Positions 30,101 to 45,100 of a stretch of DNA of 64,000 nucleotides are shown here, in pieces. The notes under the pieces are model-generated. The model ran no database searches. It saw only the letters and a program-made list of their open reading frames with translations, and was not told the origin of the DNA. Every line of letters starts with the position of its first letter. Positions within the stretch are counted from its first letter, which is position 1. The stretch spans positions 30,989,686 to 31,053,685 of the forward strand of contig OY987226.1 in assembly GCA_963920705.1 (NCBI GenBank), given 5' to 3'. The stretch comes from Odiellus spinosus. Lineage: Eukaryota > Arthropoda > Arachnida > Opiliones > Phalangiidae. Position numbers and translations under genes: made by a program.

Positions 30101-33100
30101 AAAATGAAAAAGTTTCAATTGAAAAATGAAAAAGTTTCAATTGAAAAATGAAAAAGTTTCAATTGAAAAATGAAAAAGTTTCAATTGAAAAATGAAAAAG
30201 TTTCAATTGAAAAATGAAAAAGTTTCAATTGAAAAATGAATGTGTCAATTGAAAAATGAAAAAGTTTCAATTGAAAAATGAATGTGTCAATTGAAAAATG
30301 AAAAAGTTTCAATTGAAAAATGAAAAAGTTTCAATTGAAAAATGAAAAAGTTTCAATTGAAAAATGAAAAAGTTTCAATTGAAAAATGAAAAAGTTTCAA
30401 TTGAAAAATGAAAAAGTTTCAATTGAAAAACGAAAAAGTTTCAATTATAAAATGAAAGTTTCAATTGAAAAATGATAGTTTCAATTGAAAAATGAAAAGT
30501 TTCAATTGAAAAATGAAAATGTTTCCATTGAAAAATGAAAATGTTTCAATTGAAAAATGAAAAAGTTTCAATTGAAAAATGAATGTGTCAATTGAAATAT
30601 GAAAAAGTTTCAATTGAAAAATGAAAAAGTTTCAATTGAAAAATGAATGTGTCAATTGAAAAATGAAAAAGTTTCAATTGAAAAATGAAAAAGTTTCAAT
30701 TGAAAAATGAAAAAGTTTCCATTGAAAAATGAAAATGTTTCAATTGAAAAATGAAAAAGTTTCAATTGAAAAATGAATGTGTCAATTGAAAAATGAAAAA
30801 GTTTCAATTGAAAAATTAAAAAGTTTCAATTGAAAAATGAATGTGTCAATTGAAAAATGAATGTGTCAATTGAAAAATGAAAAAGTTTCAATTGAAAAAT
30901 GAAAAAGTTTCAATTGAAAAATGAAAAAGTTTCAATTGAAAAATGAAAAAGTTTCAATTGAAAAATGAAAAAGTTTCAATTGAAAAATGAAAAAGTTTCA
31001 ATTGAAAAATGAAAAAGTTTCAATTGAAAAATGAAAAAGTTTCAATTGAAAAATGAAAAAGTTTCAATTGAAAAATGAAAAAGTTTCAATTGAAAAATGA
31101 AAAAGTTTCAATTGAAAAATGAAAAAGTTTCAATTGAAAAATGAAAAAGTTTCAATTGAAAAATGAAAAAGTTTCAATTGAAAAATGAAAAAGTTTCAAT
31201 TGAAAAATGAATGTGTCAATTGAAAAATGAAAAAGTTTCAATTGAAAAATGAAAAAGTTTCAATTGAAAAATGAATGTGTCAATTGAAAAATGAAAAAGT
31301 TTCAATTGAAAAATGAAAAAGTTTCAATTGAAAAATGAAAAAGTTTCAATTGAAAAATGAAAAAGTTTCAATTGAAAAATGAAAAAGTTTCAATTGAAAA
31401 ATGAAAAAGATTCAATTGAAAAATGAAAAAGTTTCAATTGAAAAATGAAAAAGTTTCAATTGAAAAATGAAAAAGTTTCAATTGAAAAATGAAAAAGTTT
31501 CAATTGAAAAATGAAAAAGTTTCAATTGAAAAATGAAAAAGTTTCCATTGAAAAATGAAAAAGTTTCCATTGAAAAATGAAAATGTTTCAATTGAAAAAT
31601 GAAAAAGTTTCAATTGAAAAATGAAAAAGTTTCAATTGAAAAATGAATGTGTCAATTGAAATATGAAAAAGTTTCAATTGAAAAATGAAAAAGTTTCAAT
31701 TGAAAAATGAATGTGTCAATTGAAAAACGAAAAAGTTTCAATTGAAAAACGAAAAAGTTTCAATTGAAAAACGAAAAAGTTTCAATTGAAAAATGAAAAA
31801 GTTTCCATTGAAAAATGAAAATGTTTCAATTGAAAAATGAAAAAGTTTCAATTGAAAAATGAATGTGTCAATTGAAAAATGAAAAAGTTTCAATTGAAAA
31901 ATGAATGTGTCAATTGAAAAATGAAAAAGTTTCAATTGAAAAATGAAAAAGTTTCAATTGAAAAATGAAAAAGTTTCAATTGAAAAATGAAAAAGTTTCC
32001 ATTGAAAAATGAAAAAGTTTCCATTGAAAAATGAAAATGTTTCAATTGAAAAATGAAAAAGTTTCAATTGAAAAATGAAAAAGTTTCAATTGAAAAATGA
32101 ATGTGTCAATTGAAATATGAAAAAGTTTCAATTGAAAAATGAAAAAGTTTCAATTGAAAAATGAATGTGTCAATTGAAAAACGAAAAAGTTTCAATTGAA
32201 AAACGAAAAAGTTTCAATTGAAAAACGAAAAAGTTTCAATTGAAAAATGAAAAAGTTTCCATTGAAAAATGAAAATGTTTCAATTGAAAAATGAAAAAGT
32301 TTCAATTGAAAAATGAATGTGTCAATTGAAAAATGAAAAAGTTTCAATTGAAAAATGAATGTGTCAATTGAAAAATGAAAAAGTTTCAATTGAAAAATGA
32401 AAAAGTTTCAATTGAAAAATGAAAAAGTTTCAATTGAAAAATGAAAAAGTTTCAATTGAAAAACGAAAAAGTTTCAATTGAAAAATGAAAATGTTTCAAT
32501 TGAAAAATGAAAAAGTTTCAATTGAAAAATGAATGTGTCAATTGAAAAATGAAAAAGTTTCAATTGAAAAATGAAAAAGTTTCAATTGAAAAATGAAAAA
32601 GTTTCAATTGAAAAATGAAAAAGTTTCAATTGAAAAATGAAAAAGTTTCAATTGAGAAATGAAAAAGTTTCAATTGAAAAATGAAAAAGTTTCAATTGAA
32701 AAATGAATGTGTCAATTGAAAAATGAAAAAGTTTCAATTGAAAAATTAATGTGTCAATTGAAAAATGAAAAAGTTTCAATTGAAAAATGAATGTGTCAAT
32801 TGAAAAATGAAGAAGTTTCAATTGAAAAATGAAAAAGTTTCAATTGAAAAATGAAAAAGTTTCAATTGAAAAATGAAAAAGTTTCAATTGAAAAATGAAA
32901 AAGATTCAATTGAAAAATGAAAAAGTTTCAATTGAAAAATGAAAAAGTTTCAATTGAAAAATGAAAAAGTTTCAATTGAAAAATGAAAAAGTTTCAATTG
33001 AAAAATGAAAAAGTTTCAATTGAAAAATGAAAAAGTTTCAATTGAAAAATGAAAAAGTTTCAATTGAAAAATGAAAAAGTTTCAATTGAAAAATGAAAAA

Positions 33101-36100
33101 GTTTCAATTGAAAAATGAAAAAGTTTCAATTGAAAAATGAAAAAGTTTCAATTGAAAAATGAAAAAGTTTCAATTGAAAAATGAAAAAGTTTCAATTGAA
33201 AAATGAAAAAGTTTCAATTGAAAAATGAATGTGTCAATTGAAAAATGAAAAAGTTTCAATTGAAAAACGAAAAAGTTTCAATTGAAAAATGAAAATGTTT
33301 CAATTGAAAAATGAAAAAGTTTCAATTGAAAAATGAATGTGTCAATTGAAAAATGAAAAAGTTTCAATTGAAAAATGAAAAAGTTTCAATTGAAAAATGA
33401 AAAAGTTTCAATTGAAAAATGAATGTGTCAATTGAAAAATGAATGTGTCAATTGAAAAATGAAAAAGTTTCAATTGAAAAATGAAAAAGTTTCAATTGAA
33501 AAATGAAAAAGTTTCAATTGAAAAATGAAAAAGTTTCAATTGAAAAATGAAAAAGTTTCAATTGAAAAATGAAAAAGTTTCAATTGAAAAATGAAAAAGT
33601 TTCAATTGAAAAATGAAAAAGTTTCAATTGAAAAATGAAAAAGTTTCAATTGAAAAATGAAAAAGTTTCAATTGAAAAATGAAAAAGTTTCAATTGAGAA
33701 ATGAAAAAGTTTCAATTGAAAAATGAAAAAGTTTCAATTGAAAAATGAATGTGTAAATTGAAAAATGAAAAAGTTTCAATTGAAAAATGAATGTGTCAAT
33801 TGAAAAATGAAAAAGTTTCAATTGAAAAATGAAAAAGTTTCAATTGAAAAATGAAAAAGTTTCAATTGAAAAATGAAAAAGTTTCAATTGAAAAATGAAA
33901 AAGTTTCAATTGAAAAATGAAAAAGTTTCAATTGAAAAATGAAAAAGATTCAATTGAAAAATGAAAAAGTTTCAATGGAAAAATGAAAAAGTTTCAATTG
34001 AAAAATGAAAAAGTTTCAATTGAAAAATGAAAAAGTTTCAATTGAAAAATGAATGTGTCAATTGAAAAATGAAAAATATTCAATTGAAAAATGAAAAAGT
34101 TTCAATTGAAAAACGAAAAAGTTTCAATTGAAAAATGAAAATGTTTCAATTGAAAAATGAAAAAGTTTCAATTGAAAAATGAATGTGTCAATTGAAAAAT
34201 GAAAAAGTTTCAATTGAAAAATGAAAAAGTTTCAATTGAAAAATGAAAAAGTTTCAATTGAAAAATGAAAAAGTTTCAATTGAAAAATGAAAAAGTTTCA
34301 ATTGAAAAATGAATGTGTCAATTGAAAAATGAATGTGTCAATTGAAAAATGAAAAAGTTTCAATTGAAAAATGAAAAAGTTTCAATTGAAAAATGAAAAA
34401 GTTTCAATTGAAAAATGAAAAAGTTTCAATTGAAAAATGAAAAAGTTTCAATTGAAAAATGAAAAAGTTTCAATTGAAAAATGAAAAAGTTTCAATTGAG
34501 AAATGAAAAAGTTTCAATTGAAAAATGAAAAAGTTTCAATTGAAAAATGAATGTGTAAATTGAAAAATGAAAAAGTTTCAATTGAAAAATGAAAAAGTTT
34601 CAATTGAAAAATGAAAAAGTTTCAATTGAAAAATGAAAAAGTTTCAATTGAAAAATGAAAAAGTTTCAATTGAAAAATGAAAAAGTTTCAATTGAAAAAT
34701 GAAAAAGTTTCAATTGAAAAATGAAAAAGTTTCAATTGAAAAATGAAAAAGATTCAATTGAAAAATGAAAAAGTTTCAATTGAAAAATGAAAAAGTTTCA
34801 ATTGAAAAATGAAAAAGATTCAATTGAAAAATGAAAAAGTTTCAATTGAAAAATGAAAAAGTTTCAATTGAAAAACGAAAAAGTTTCAATTGAAAAACGA
34901 AAAAGTTTCAATTGAAAAACGAAAAAGTTTCAATTGAAAAATGAAAGTTTCAATTGAAAAATGAAAAAGTTTCAATTGAAAAATGAAAAAGTTTCAATTG
35001 AAAAATGAAAAAGTTTCAATTGAAAAATGAATGTGTCAATTGAAAAATGAAAAAGTTTCAATTGAAAAATGAAAAAGTTTCAATTGAAAAATGAATGTGT
35101 CATTTGAAAAATGAAAAAGTTTCAATTGAAAAATGAATGTGTCAATTGAAAAATGAAAAAGTTTCAATTGAAAAATGAATGTGTCAATTGAAAAATGAAA
35201 AAGTTTCAATTGAAAAATGAAAAAGTTTCAATTGAAAAATGAAAAAGTTTCAATTGAAAAATGAAAAAGTTTCAATTGAAAAATGAAAAAGTTTCAATTG
35301 AAAAATGAAAAAGTTTCAATTGAAAAATGAAAAAGTTTCAATTGAAAAATGAAAAAGTTTCAATTGAAAAATGAAAAAGTTTCAATTGAAAAATGAAAAA
35401 GTTTCAATTGAAAAATGAAAAAGTTTCAATTGAAAAATGAAAAAGTTTCAATTGAAAAATGAAAAAGTTTCAATTGAAAAATGAAAAAGTCTCAATTGAA
35501 AAATGAAAAAGTTTCAATTGAAAAATGAAAAAGTTTCAATTGAAAAATGAAAGTTTCAATTGAAAAATGAAAGTTTCAATTGAAAAATGAAAGTTTCAAT
35601 TGAAAAATGAAAGTTTCAATTGAAAAATGAAAGTTTCAATTGAAAAATGAAAGTTTCAATTGAAAAATGAAAAAGTTTCAATTGAAAAATGAAAAAGTTT
35701 CAATTGAAAAATGAAAAAGTTTCAATTGAAAAATGAAAAAGTTTCAATTGAAAAATGAAAAAGTTTCAATTGAAAAATGAAAAAGTTTCAATTGAAAAAT
35801 GAAAAAGTTTCAATTGAAAAATGAAAAAGTTTCAATTGAAAAATGAAAAAGTTTCAATGGAAAAATGAAAAAGTTTCAATGGAAAAATGAAAAAGTTTCA
35901 ATTGAAAAATGAAAAAGTTTCAATTGAAAATGAAAAAGTTTCAATTGAAAAATGAATGTGTCAATTGAAAAATGAAAAAGTTTCAATTGAAAAATGAATG
36001 TGTCAATTGAAAAATGAAAAAGTTTCAATTGAAAAATGAAAAAGTTTCAATTGAAAAATGAAAAAGTTTCAATTGAAAAATGAAAAAGTTTCAATTGAAA

Positions 36101-39100
36101 AACGAAAAAGTTTCAATTGAAAAATGAAAAAGTTTCAATTGAAAAATGAATGTGTCAATTGAAAAATGAATGTGTCAATTGAAAAATGAAAAAGTTTCAA
36201 TTGAAAAATGAAAAAGTTTCAATTGAAAAATGAAAAAGTTTCAATTGAAAAATGAAAAAGTTTCAATTGAAAAATGAAAAAGTTTCAATTGAAAAATGAA
36301 AAAGTTTCAATTGAAAAATGAAAAAGTTTCAATTGAGAAATGAAAAAGTTTCAATTGAAAAATGAAAAAGTTTCAATTGAAAAATGAATGTGTAAATTGA
36401 AAAATGAAAAAGTTTCAATTGAAAAATGAAAAAGTTTCAATTGAAAAATGAAAAAGTTTCAATTGAAAAATGAAAAAGTTTCAATTGAAAAATGAAAAAG
36501 TTTCAATTGAAAAATGAAAAAGTTTCAATTGAAAAATGAAAGTTTCAATTGAAAAATGAAAGTTTCAATTGAAAAATGAAAGTTTCAATTGAAAAATGAA
36601 AGTTTCAATTGAAAAATGAAAAAGTTTCAATTGAAAAATGAAAAAGTTTCAATTGAAAAATGAAAAAGTTTCAATTGAAAAATGAAAAAGTTTCAATTGA
36701 AAAATGAAAAAGTTTCAATTGAAAAATGAAAAAGTTTCAATTGAAAAATGAAAAAGTTTCAATTGAAAAATGAAAAAGTTTCAATTGAAAAATGAAAAAG
36801 TTTCAATGGAAAAATGAAAAAGTTTCAATGGAAAAATGAAAAAGTTTCAATTGAAAAATGAAAAAGTTTCAATTGAAAATGAAAAAGTTTCAATTGAAAA
36901 TGAAAAAGTTTCAATTGAAAAATGAATGTGTCAATTGAAAAATGAAAAAGTTTCAATTGAAAAATGAATGTGTCAATTGAAAAATGAAAAAGTTTCAATT
37001 GAAAAATGAAAAAGTTTCAATTGAAAAATGAAAAAGTTTCAATTGAAAAATGAAAAAGTTTCAATTGAAAAATGAAAAAGTTTCAATTGAAAAACGAAAA
37101 AGTTTCAATTGAAAAATGAAAAAGTTTCAATTGAAAAATGAATGTGTCAATTGAAAAATGAATGTGTCAATTGAAAAATGAAAAAGTTTCAATTGAAAAA
37201 TGAAAAAGTTTCAATTGAAAAATGAAAAAGTTTCAATTGAAAAATGAAAAAGTTTCAATTGAAAAATGAAAAAGTTTCAATTGAAAAATGAAAAAGTTTC
37301 AATTGAAAAATGAAAAAGTTTCAATTGAAAAATGAAAAAGTTTCAATTGAGAAATGAAAAAGTTTCAATTGAAAAATGAAAAAGTTTCAATTGAAAAATG
37401 AATGTGTAAATTGAAAAATGAAAAAGTTTCAATTGAAAAATGAAAAAGTTTCAATTGAAAAATGAAAAAGTTTCAATTGAAAAATGAAAAAGTTTCAATT
37501 GAAAAATGAAAAAGTTTCAATTGAAAAATGAAAAAGTTTCAATTGAAAAATGAAAAAGTTTCAATTGAAAAATGAAAAAGTTTCAATTGAAAAATGAAAA
37601 AGATTCAATTGAAAAATGAAAAAGTTTCAATTGAAAAATGAAAAAGTTTCAATTGAAAAATGAAAAAGATTCAATTGAAAAATGAAAAAGTTTCAATTGA
37701 AAAATGAAAAAGTTTCAATTGAAAAACGAAAAAGTTTCAATTGAAAAACGAAAAAGTTTCAATTGAAAAACGAAAAAGTTTCAATTGAAAAATGAAAGTT
37801 TCAATTGAAAAATGAAAAAGTTTCAATTGAAAAATGAAAAAGTTTCAATTGAAAAATGAAAAAGTTTCAATTGAAAAATGAAAAAGTTTCAATTGAAAAA
37901 TGAAAAAGTTTTTATATTGAAAAATGAATGTGTCAATTGAAAAATGAAAAAGTTTCAATTGAAAAATGAATGTGTCATTTGAAAAATGAAAAAGTTTCAA
38001 TTGAAAAATGAATGTGTCAATTGAAAAATGAAAAAGTTTCAATTGAAAAATGAATGTGTCAATTGAAAAATGAAAGTTTCAATTGAAAAATGAAAAAGTT
38101 TCAATTGAAAAATGAAAAAGTTTCAATTGAAAAATGAAAAAGTTTCAATTGAAAAATGAAAAAGTTTCAATTGAAAAATGAAAAAGTTTCAATTGAAAAA
38201 TGAAAAAGTTTCAATTGAAAAATGAAAAAGTTTCAATTGAAAAATGAAAAAGTTTCAATTGAAAAATGAAAAAGTCTCAATTGAAAAATGAAAAAGTTTC
38301 AATTGAAAAATGAAAAAGTTTCAATTGAAAAATGAAAGTTTCAATTGAAAAATGAAAGTTTCAATTGAAAAATGAAAGTTTCAATTGAAAAATGAAAGTT
38401 TCAATTGAAAAATGAAAAAGTTTCAATTGAAAAATGAAAAAGTTTCAATTGAAAAATGAAAAAGTTTCAATTGAAAAATGAAAAAGTTTCAATTGAAAAA
38501 TGAAAAAGTTTCAATTGAAAAATGAAAAAGTTTCAATTGAAAAATGAAAAAGTTTCAATGGAAAAATGAAAAAGTTTCAATGGAAAAATGAAAAAGTTTC
38601 AATTGAAAAATGAAAAAGTTTCAATTGAAAAATGAAAAAGTTTCAATTGAAAATGAAAAAGTTTCAATTGAAAAATGAATGTGTCAATTGAAAAATGAAA
38701 AAGTTTCAATTGAAAAATGAATGTGTCAATTGAAAAATGAAAAAGTTTCAATTGAAAAATGAAAAAGTTTCAATTGAAAAATGAAAAAGTTTCAATTGAA
38801 AAATGAAAAAGTTTCAATTGAAAAACGAAAAAGTTTCAATTGAAAAATGAAAATGTTTCAATTGAAAAATGAAAAAGTTTCAATTGAAAAATGAATGTGT
38901 CAATTGAAAAATGAAAAAGTTTCAATTGAAAAATTAAAAAGTTTCAATTGAAAAATGAATGTGTCAATTGAAAAATGAATGTGTCAATTGAAAAATGAAA
39001 AAGTTTCAATTGAAAAATGAAAAAGTTTCAATTGAAAAATGAAAAAGTTTCAATTGAAAAATGAAAAAGTTTCAATTGAAAAATGAAAAAGTTTCAATTG

Positions 39101-42100
39101 AAAAATGAAAAAGTTTCAATTGAAAAATGAAAAAGTTTCAATTGAAAAATGAAAAAGTTTCAATTGAAAAATGAAAAAGTTTCAATTGAAAAATGAAAAA
39201 GTTTCAATTGAAAAATGAAAAAGTTTCAATTGAAAAATGAAAGAGTTTCAATTGAAAAATGAAAAAGTTTCAATTGAGAAATGAAAAAGTTTCAATTGAA
39301 AAATGAAAAAGTTTCAATTGAAAAATGAAAAAGTTTCAATTGAAAAATGAAAAAGTTTCAATTGAAAAATGAAAAAGTTTCAATTGAAAAATGAATGTGT
39401 CAATTGAAAAATGAAAAAGTTTCAATTGAAAAATGAAAAAGTTTCAATTGAAAAATGAATGTGTCAATTGAAAAATGAAAAAGTTTCAATTGAAAAATGA
39501 AAAAGTTTCAATTGAAAAATGAAAAAGTTTCAATTGAAAAATGAAAAAGTTTCAATTGAAAAATGAAAAAGTTTCAATTGAAAAATGAAAAAGATTCAAT
39601 TGAAAAATGAAAAAGTTTCAATTGAAAAATGAAAAAGTTTCAATTGAAAAATGAAAAAGTTTCAATTGAAAAATGAAAAAGTTTCAATTGAAAAATGAAA
39701 AAGTTTCAATTGAAAAATGAAAAAGTTTCAATTGAAAAATGAAAAAGTTTCAATTGAAAAATGAAAAAGTTTCAATTGAAAAATGAAAAAGTTTCCATTG
39801 AAAAATGAAAATGTTTCAATTGAAAAATGAAAAAGTTTCAATTGAAAAATGAAAAAGTTTCAATTGAAAAATGAATGTGTCAATTGAAATATGAAAAAGT
39901 TTCAATTGAAAAATGAAAAAGTTTCAATTGAAAAATGAATGTGTCAATTGAAAAACGAAAAAGTTTCAATTGAAAAACGAAAAAGTTTCAATTGAAAAAC
40001 GAAAAAGTTTCAATTGAAAAATGAAAAAGTTTCCATTGAAAAATGAAAATGTTTCAATTGAAAAATGAAAAAGTTTCAATTGAAAAATGAATGTGTCAAT
40101 TGAAAAATGAAAAAGTTTCAATTGAAAAATGAATGTGTCAATTGAAAAATGAAAAAGTTTCAATTGAAAAATGAAAAAGTTTCAATTGAAAAATGAAAAA
40201 GTTTCAATTGAAAAATGAAAAAGTTTCAATTGAAAAACGAAAAAGTTTCAATTGAAAAATGAAAATGTTTCAATTGAAAAATGAAAAAGTTTCAATTGAA
40301 AAATGAATGTGTCAATTGAAAAATGAAAAAGTTTCAATTGAAAAATGAAAAAGTTTCAATTGAAAAATGAAAAAGTTTCAATTGAAAAATGAAAAAGTTT
40401 CAATTGAAAAATGAAAAAGTTTCAATTGAGAAATGAAAAAGTTTCAATTGAAAAATGAAAAAGTTTCAATTGAAAAATGAATGTGTCAATTGAAAAATGA
40501 AAAAGTTTCAATTGAAAAATTAATGTGTCAATTGAAAAATGAAAAAGTTTCAATTGAAAAATGAATGTGTCAATTGAAAAATGAAGAAGTTTCAATTGAA
40601 AAATGAAGAAGTTTCAATTGAAAAATGAAAAAGTTTCAATTGAAAAATGAAAAAGTTTCAATTGAAAAATGAAAAAGATTCAATTGAAAAATGAAAAAGT
40701 TTCAATTGAAAAATGAAAAAGTTTCAATTGAAAAATGAAAAAGTTTCAATTGAAAAATGAAAAAGTTTCAATTGAAAAATGAAAAAGTTTCAATTGAAAA
40801 ATGAAAAAGTTTCAATTGAAAAATGAAAAAGTTTCAATTGAAAAATGAAAAAGTTTCAATTGAAAAATGAAAAAGTTTCAATTGAAAAATGAATGTGTCA
40901 ATTGAAAAATGAAAAAGTTTCAATTGAAAAATGAAAAAGTTTCAATTGAAAAACGAAAAAGTTTCAATTGAAAAATGAAAATGTTTCAATTGAAAAATGA
41001 AAAAGTTTCAATTGAAAAATGAATGTGTCAATTGAAAAATGAAAAAGTTTCAATTGAAAAATGAAAAAGTTTCAATTGAAAAATGAAAAAGTTTCAATTG
41101 AAAAATGAATGTGTCAATTGAAAAATGAATGTGTCAATTGAAAAATGAAAAAGTTTCAATTGAAAAATGAAAAAGTTTCAATTGAAAAATGAAAAAGTTT
41201 CAATTGAAAAATGAAAAAGTTTCAATTGAAAAATGAAAAAGTTTCAATTGAAAAATGAAAAAGTTTCAATTGAAAAATGAAAAAGTTTCAATTGAAAAAT
41301 GAAAAAGTTTCAATTGAAAAATGAAGTTTCAATTGAAAAATGAAAAAGTTTCAATTGAGAAATGAAAAAGTTTCAATTGAAAAATGAAAAAGTTTCAATT
41401 GAAAAATGAATGTGTAAATTGAAAAATGAAAAAGTTTCAATTGAAAAATGAATGTGTCAATTGAAAAATGAAAAAGTTTCAATTGAAAAATGAAAAAGTT
41501 TCAATTGAAAAATGAAAAAGTTTCAATTGAAAAATGAAAAAGTTTCAATTGAAAAATGAAAAAGTTTCAATTGAAAAATGAAAAAGTTTCAATTGAAAAA
41601 TGAAAAAGTTTCAATTGAGAAATGAAAAAGTTTCAATTGAAAAATGAAAAAGTTTCAATTGAAAAATGAATGTGTAAATTGAAAAATGAAAAAGTTTCAA
41701 TTGAAAAATGAAAAAGTTTCAATTGAAAAATGAAAAAGTTTCAATTGAAAAATGAAAAAGTTTCAATTGAAAAATGAAAAAGTTTCAATTGAAAAATGAA
41801 AAAGTTTCAATTGAAAAATGAAAAAGTTTCAATTGAAAAATGAAAAAGTTTCAATTGAAAAATGAAAAAGTTTCAATTGAAAAATGAAAAAGTTTCAATT
41901 GAAAAATGAAAAAGTTTCAATTGAAAAATGAAAAAGATTCAATGGAAAAATGAAAAAGTTTCAATTGAAAAATGAAAAAGTTTCAATTGAAAAATGAAAA
42001 AGTTTCAATTGAAAAATGAATGTGTCAATTGAAAAATGAAAAATATTCAATTGAAAAATGAAAAAGTTTCAATTGAAAAACGAAAAAGTTTCAATTGAAA

Positions 42101-45100
42101 AATGAAAATGTTTCAATTGAAAAATGAAAAAGTTTCAATTGAAAAATGAATGTGTCAATTGAAAAATGAAAAAGTTTCAATTGAAAAATGAAAAAGTTTC
42201 AATTGAAAAATGAAAAAGTTTCAATTGAAAAATGAAAAAGTTTCAATTGAAAAATGAAAAAGTTTCAATTGAAAAATGAAAAAGTTTCAATTGAAAAATG
42301 AAAAAGTTTCAATTGAAAAATGAATGTGTCAATTGAAAAATGAATGTGTCAATTGAAAAATGAAAAAGTTTCAATTGAAAAATGAAAAAGTTTCAATTGA
42401 AAAATGAAAAAGTTTCAATTGAAAAATGAAAAAGTTTCAATTGAAAAATGAAAAAGTTTCAATTGAAAAATGAAAAAGTTTCAATTGAAAAATGAAAAAG
42501 TTTCAATTGAAAAATGAAAAAGTTTCAATTGAGAAATGAAAAAGTTTCAATTGAAAAATGAAAAAGTTTCAATTGAAAAATGAATGTGTAAATTGAAAAA
42601 TGAAAAAGTTTCAATTGAAAAATGAAAAAGTTTCAATTGAAAAATGAAAAAGTTTCAATTGAAAAATGAAAAAGTTTCAATTGAAAAATGAAAAAGTTTC
42701 AATTGAAAAATGAAAAAGTTTCAATTGAAAAATGAAAAAGTTTCAATTGAAAAATGAAAAAGTTTCAATTGAAAAATGAAAAAGTTTCAATTGAAAAATG
42801 AAAAAGTTTCAATTGAAAAATGAAAAAGTTTCAATTGAAAAATGAAAAAGTTTCAATTGAAAAATGAAAAAGTTTCAATTGAAAAATGAAAAAGATTCAA
42901 TTGAAAAATGAAAAAGATTCAATTGAAAAATGAAAAAGTTTCAATTGAAAAACGAAAAAGTTTCAATTGAAAAACGAAAAAGTTTCAATTGAAAAATGAA
43001 AAAGTTTCAATTGAAAAATGAAAAAGTTTCAATTGAAAAATGAAAAAGTTTCAATTGAAAAATGAAAAAGTTTTTATATTGAAAAATGAATGTGTCAATT
43101 GAAAAATGAAAAAGTTTCAATTGAAAAATGAAAAAGTTTCAATTGAAAAATGAATGTGTCATTTGAAAAATGAAAAAGTTTCAATTGAAAAATGAATGTG
43201 TCAATTGAAAAATGAAAAAGTTTCAATTGAAAAATGAATGTGTCAATTGAAAAATGAAAAAGTTTCAATTGAAAAATGAAAAAGTTTCAATTGAAAAATG
43301 AAAAAGTTTCAATTGAAAAATGAAAAAGTTTCAATTGAAAAATGAAAAAGTTTCAATTGAAAAATGAAAAAGTTTCAATTGAAAAATGAAAAAGTTTCAA
43401 TTGAAAAATGAAAAAGTTTCAATTGAAAAATGAAAAAGTTTCAATTGAAAAATGAAAAAGTTTCAATTGAAAAATGAAAAAGTTTCAATTGAAAAATGAA
43501 AAAGTTTCAATTGAAAAATGAAAAAGTTTCAATTGAAAAATGAAAAAGTTTCAATTGAAAAATGAAAAAGTTTCAATTGAAAAATGAAAAAGTTTCAATT
43601 GAAAAATGAAAAAGTTTCAATTGAAAAATGAAAAAGTCTCAATTGAAAAATGAAAAAGTTTCAATTGAAAAATGAAAGTTTCAATTGAAAAATGAAAAAG
43701 TTTCAATTGAAAAATGAAAAAGTTTCAATTGAAAAATGAAAAAGTTTCAATTGAAAAATGAATGTGTCAATTGAAAAATGAAAAAGTTTCAATTGAAAAA
43801 TGAATGTGTCAATTGAAAAATGAAAAAGTTTCAATTGAAAAATGAAAAAGTTTCAATTGAAAAATGAAAAAGTTTCAATTGAAAAATGAAAAAGTTTCAA
43901 TTGAAAAATGAAAAAGTTTCAATTGAAAAATGAAAAAGTTTCAATTGAAAAATGAAAAAGTTTCAATTGAAAAATGAAAAAGTTTCAATTGAAAAACGAA
44001 AAAGTTTCAATTGAAAAACGAAAAAGTTTCAATTGAAAAATGATAGTTTCAATTGAAAAATGAAAATGTTTCCATTGAAAAATGAAAATGTTTCAATTGA
44101 AAAATGAAAAAGTTTCAATTGAAAAATGATAAAGTTTCAATTGAAAAATGAAAAGTTTCAATTGAAAAATGAAAGGTTTCAATTGAAAAATGAAAAAGTT
44201 TCCATTGAAAAATGAAAATGTTTCAATTGGAAAATGAAAAAGTTTCAATTGAAAAATGAATGTGTCAATTGAAAAATGAAAAAGTTTCAATTGAAAAATG
44301 AAAAAGTTTCAATTGAAAAATGAAAAAGTTTCAATTGAAAAATGAAAAAGTTTCAATTGAAAAATGAAAAAGTTTCAATTGAAAAATGAAAAAGTTTCAA
44401 TTGAAAAATGAAAAAGTTTCAATTGAAAAATGAAAAAGTTTCAATTGAAAAATGAAAAAGTTTCAATTGAAAAATGAAAAAGTTTCAATTGAAAAATGAA
44501 AAAGTTTCAATTGAAAAACGAAAAAGTTTCAATTGAAAAATGAAAGTTTCAATTGAAAAATGATAGTTTCAATTGAAAAATGAAAAGTTTCAATTGAAAA
44601 ATGATAGTTTCAATTGAAAAATGAAAGTTTCAATTGAAAAATGAAAGTTTCAATTGAAAAATGAAAAAGTTTCAATTGAAAAATGAAAAAGTTTCAATTG
44701 AAAAATGAAAAAGTTTCAATTGAAAAATGAAAAAGTTTCAATTGAAAAATGAAAAAGTTTCAATTGAAAAATGAAAAAGTTTCAATTGAAAAATGAAAAA
44801 GTTTCAATTGAAAAATGAAAAAGTTTCAATGGAAAAATGAAAAAGTTTCAATGGAAAAATGAAAAAGTTTCAATTGAAAAATGAAAAAGTTTCAATTGAA
44901 AAATGAAAAAGTTTCAATTGAAAATGAAAAAGTTTCAATTGAAAAATGAATGTGTCAATTGAAAAATGAAAAAGTTTCAATTGAAAAATGAATGTGTCAA
45001 TTGAAAAATGAAAAAGTTTCAATTGAAAAATGAAAAAGTTTCAATTGAAAAATGAAAAAGTTTCAATTGAAAAATGAAAAAGTTTCAATTGAAAAACGAA

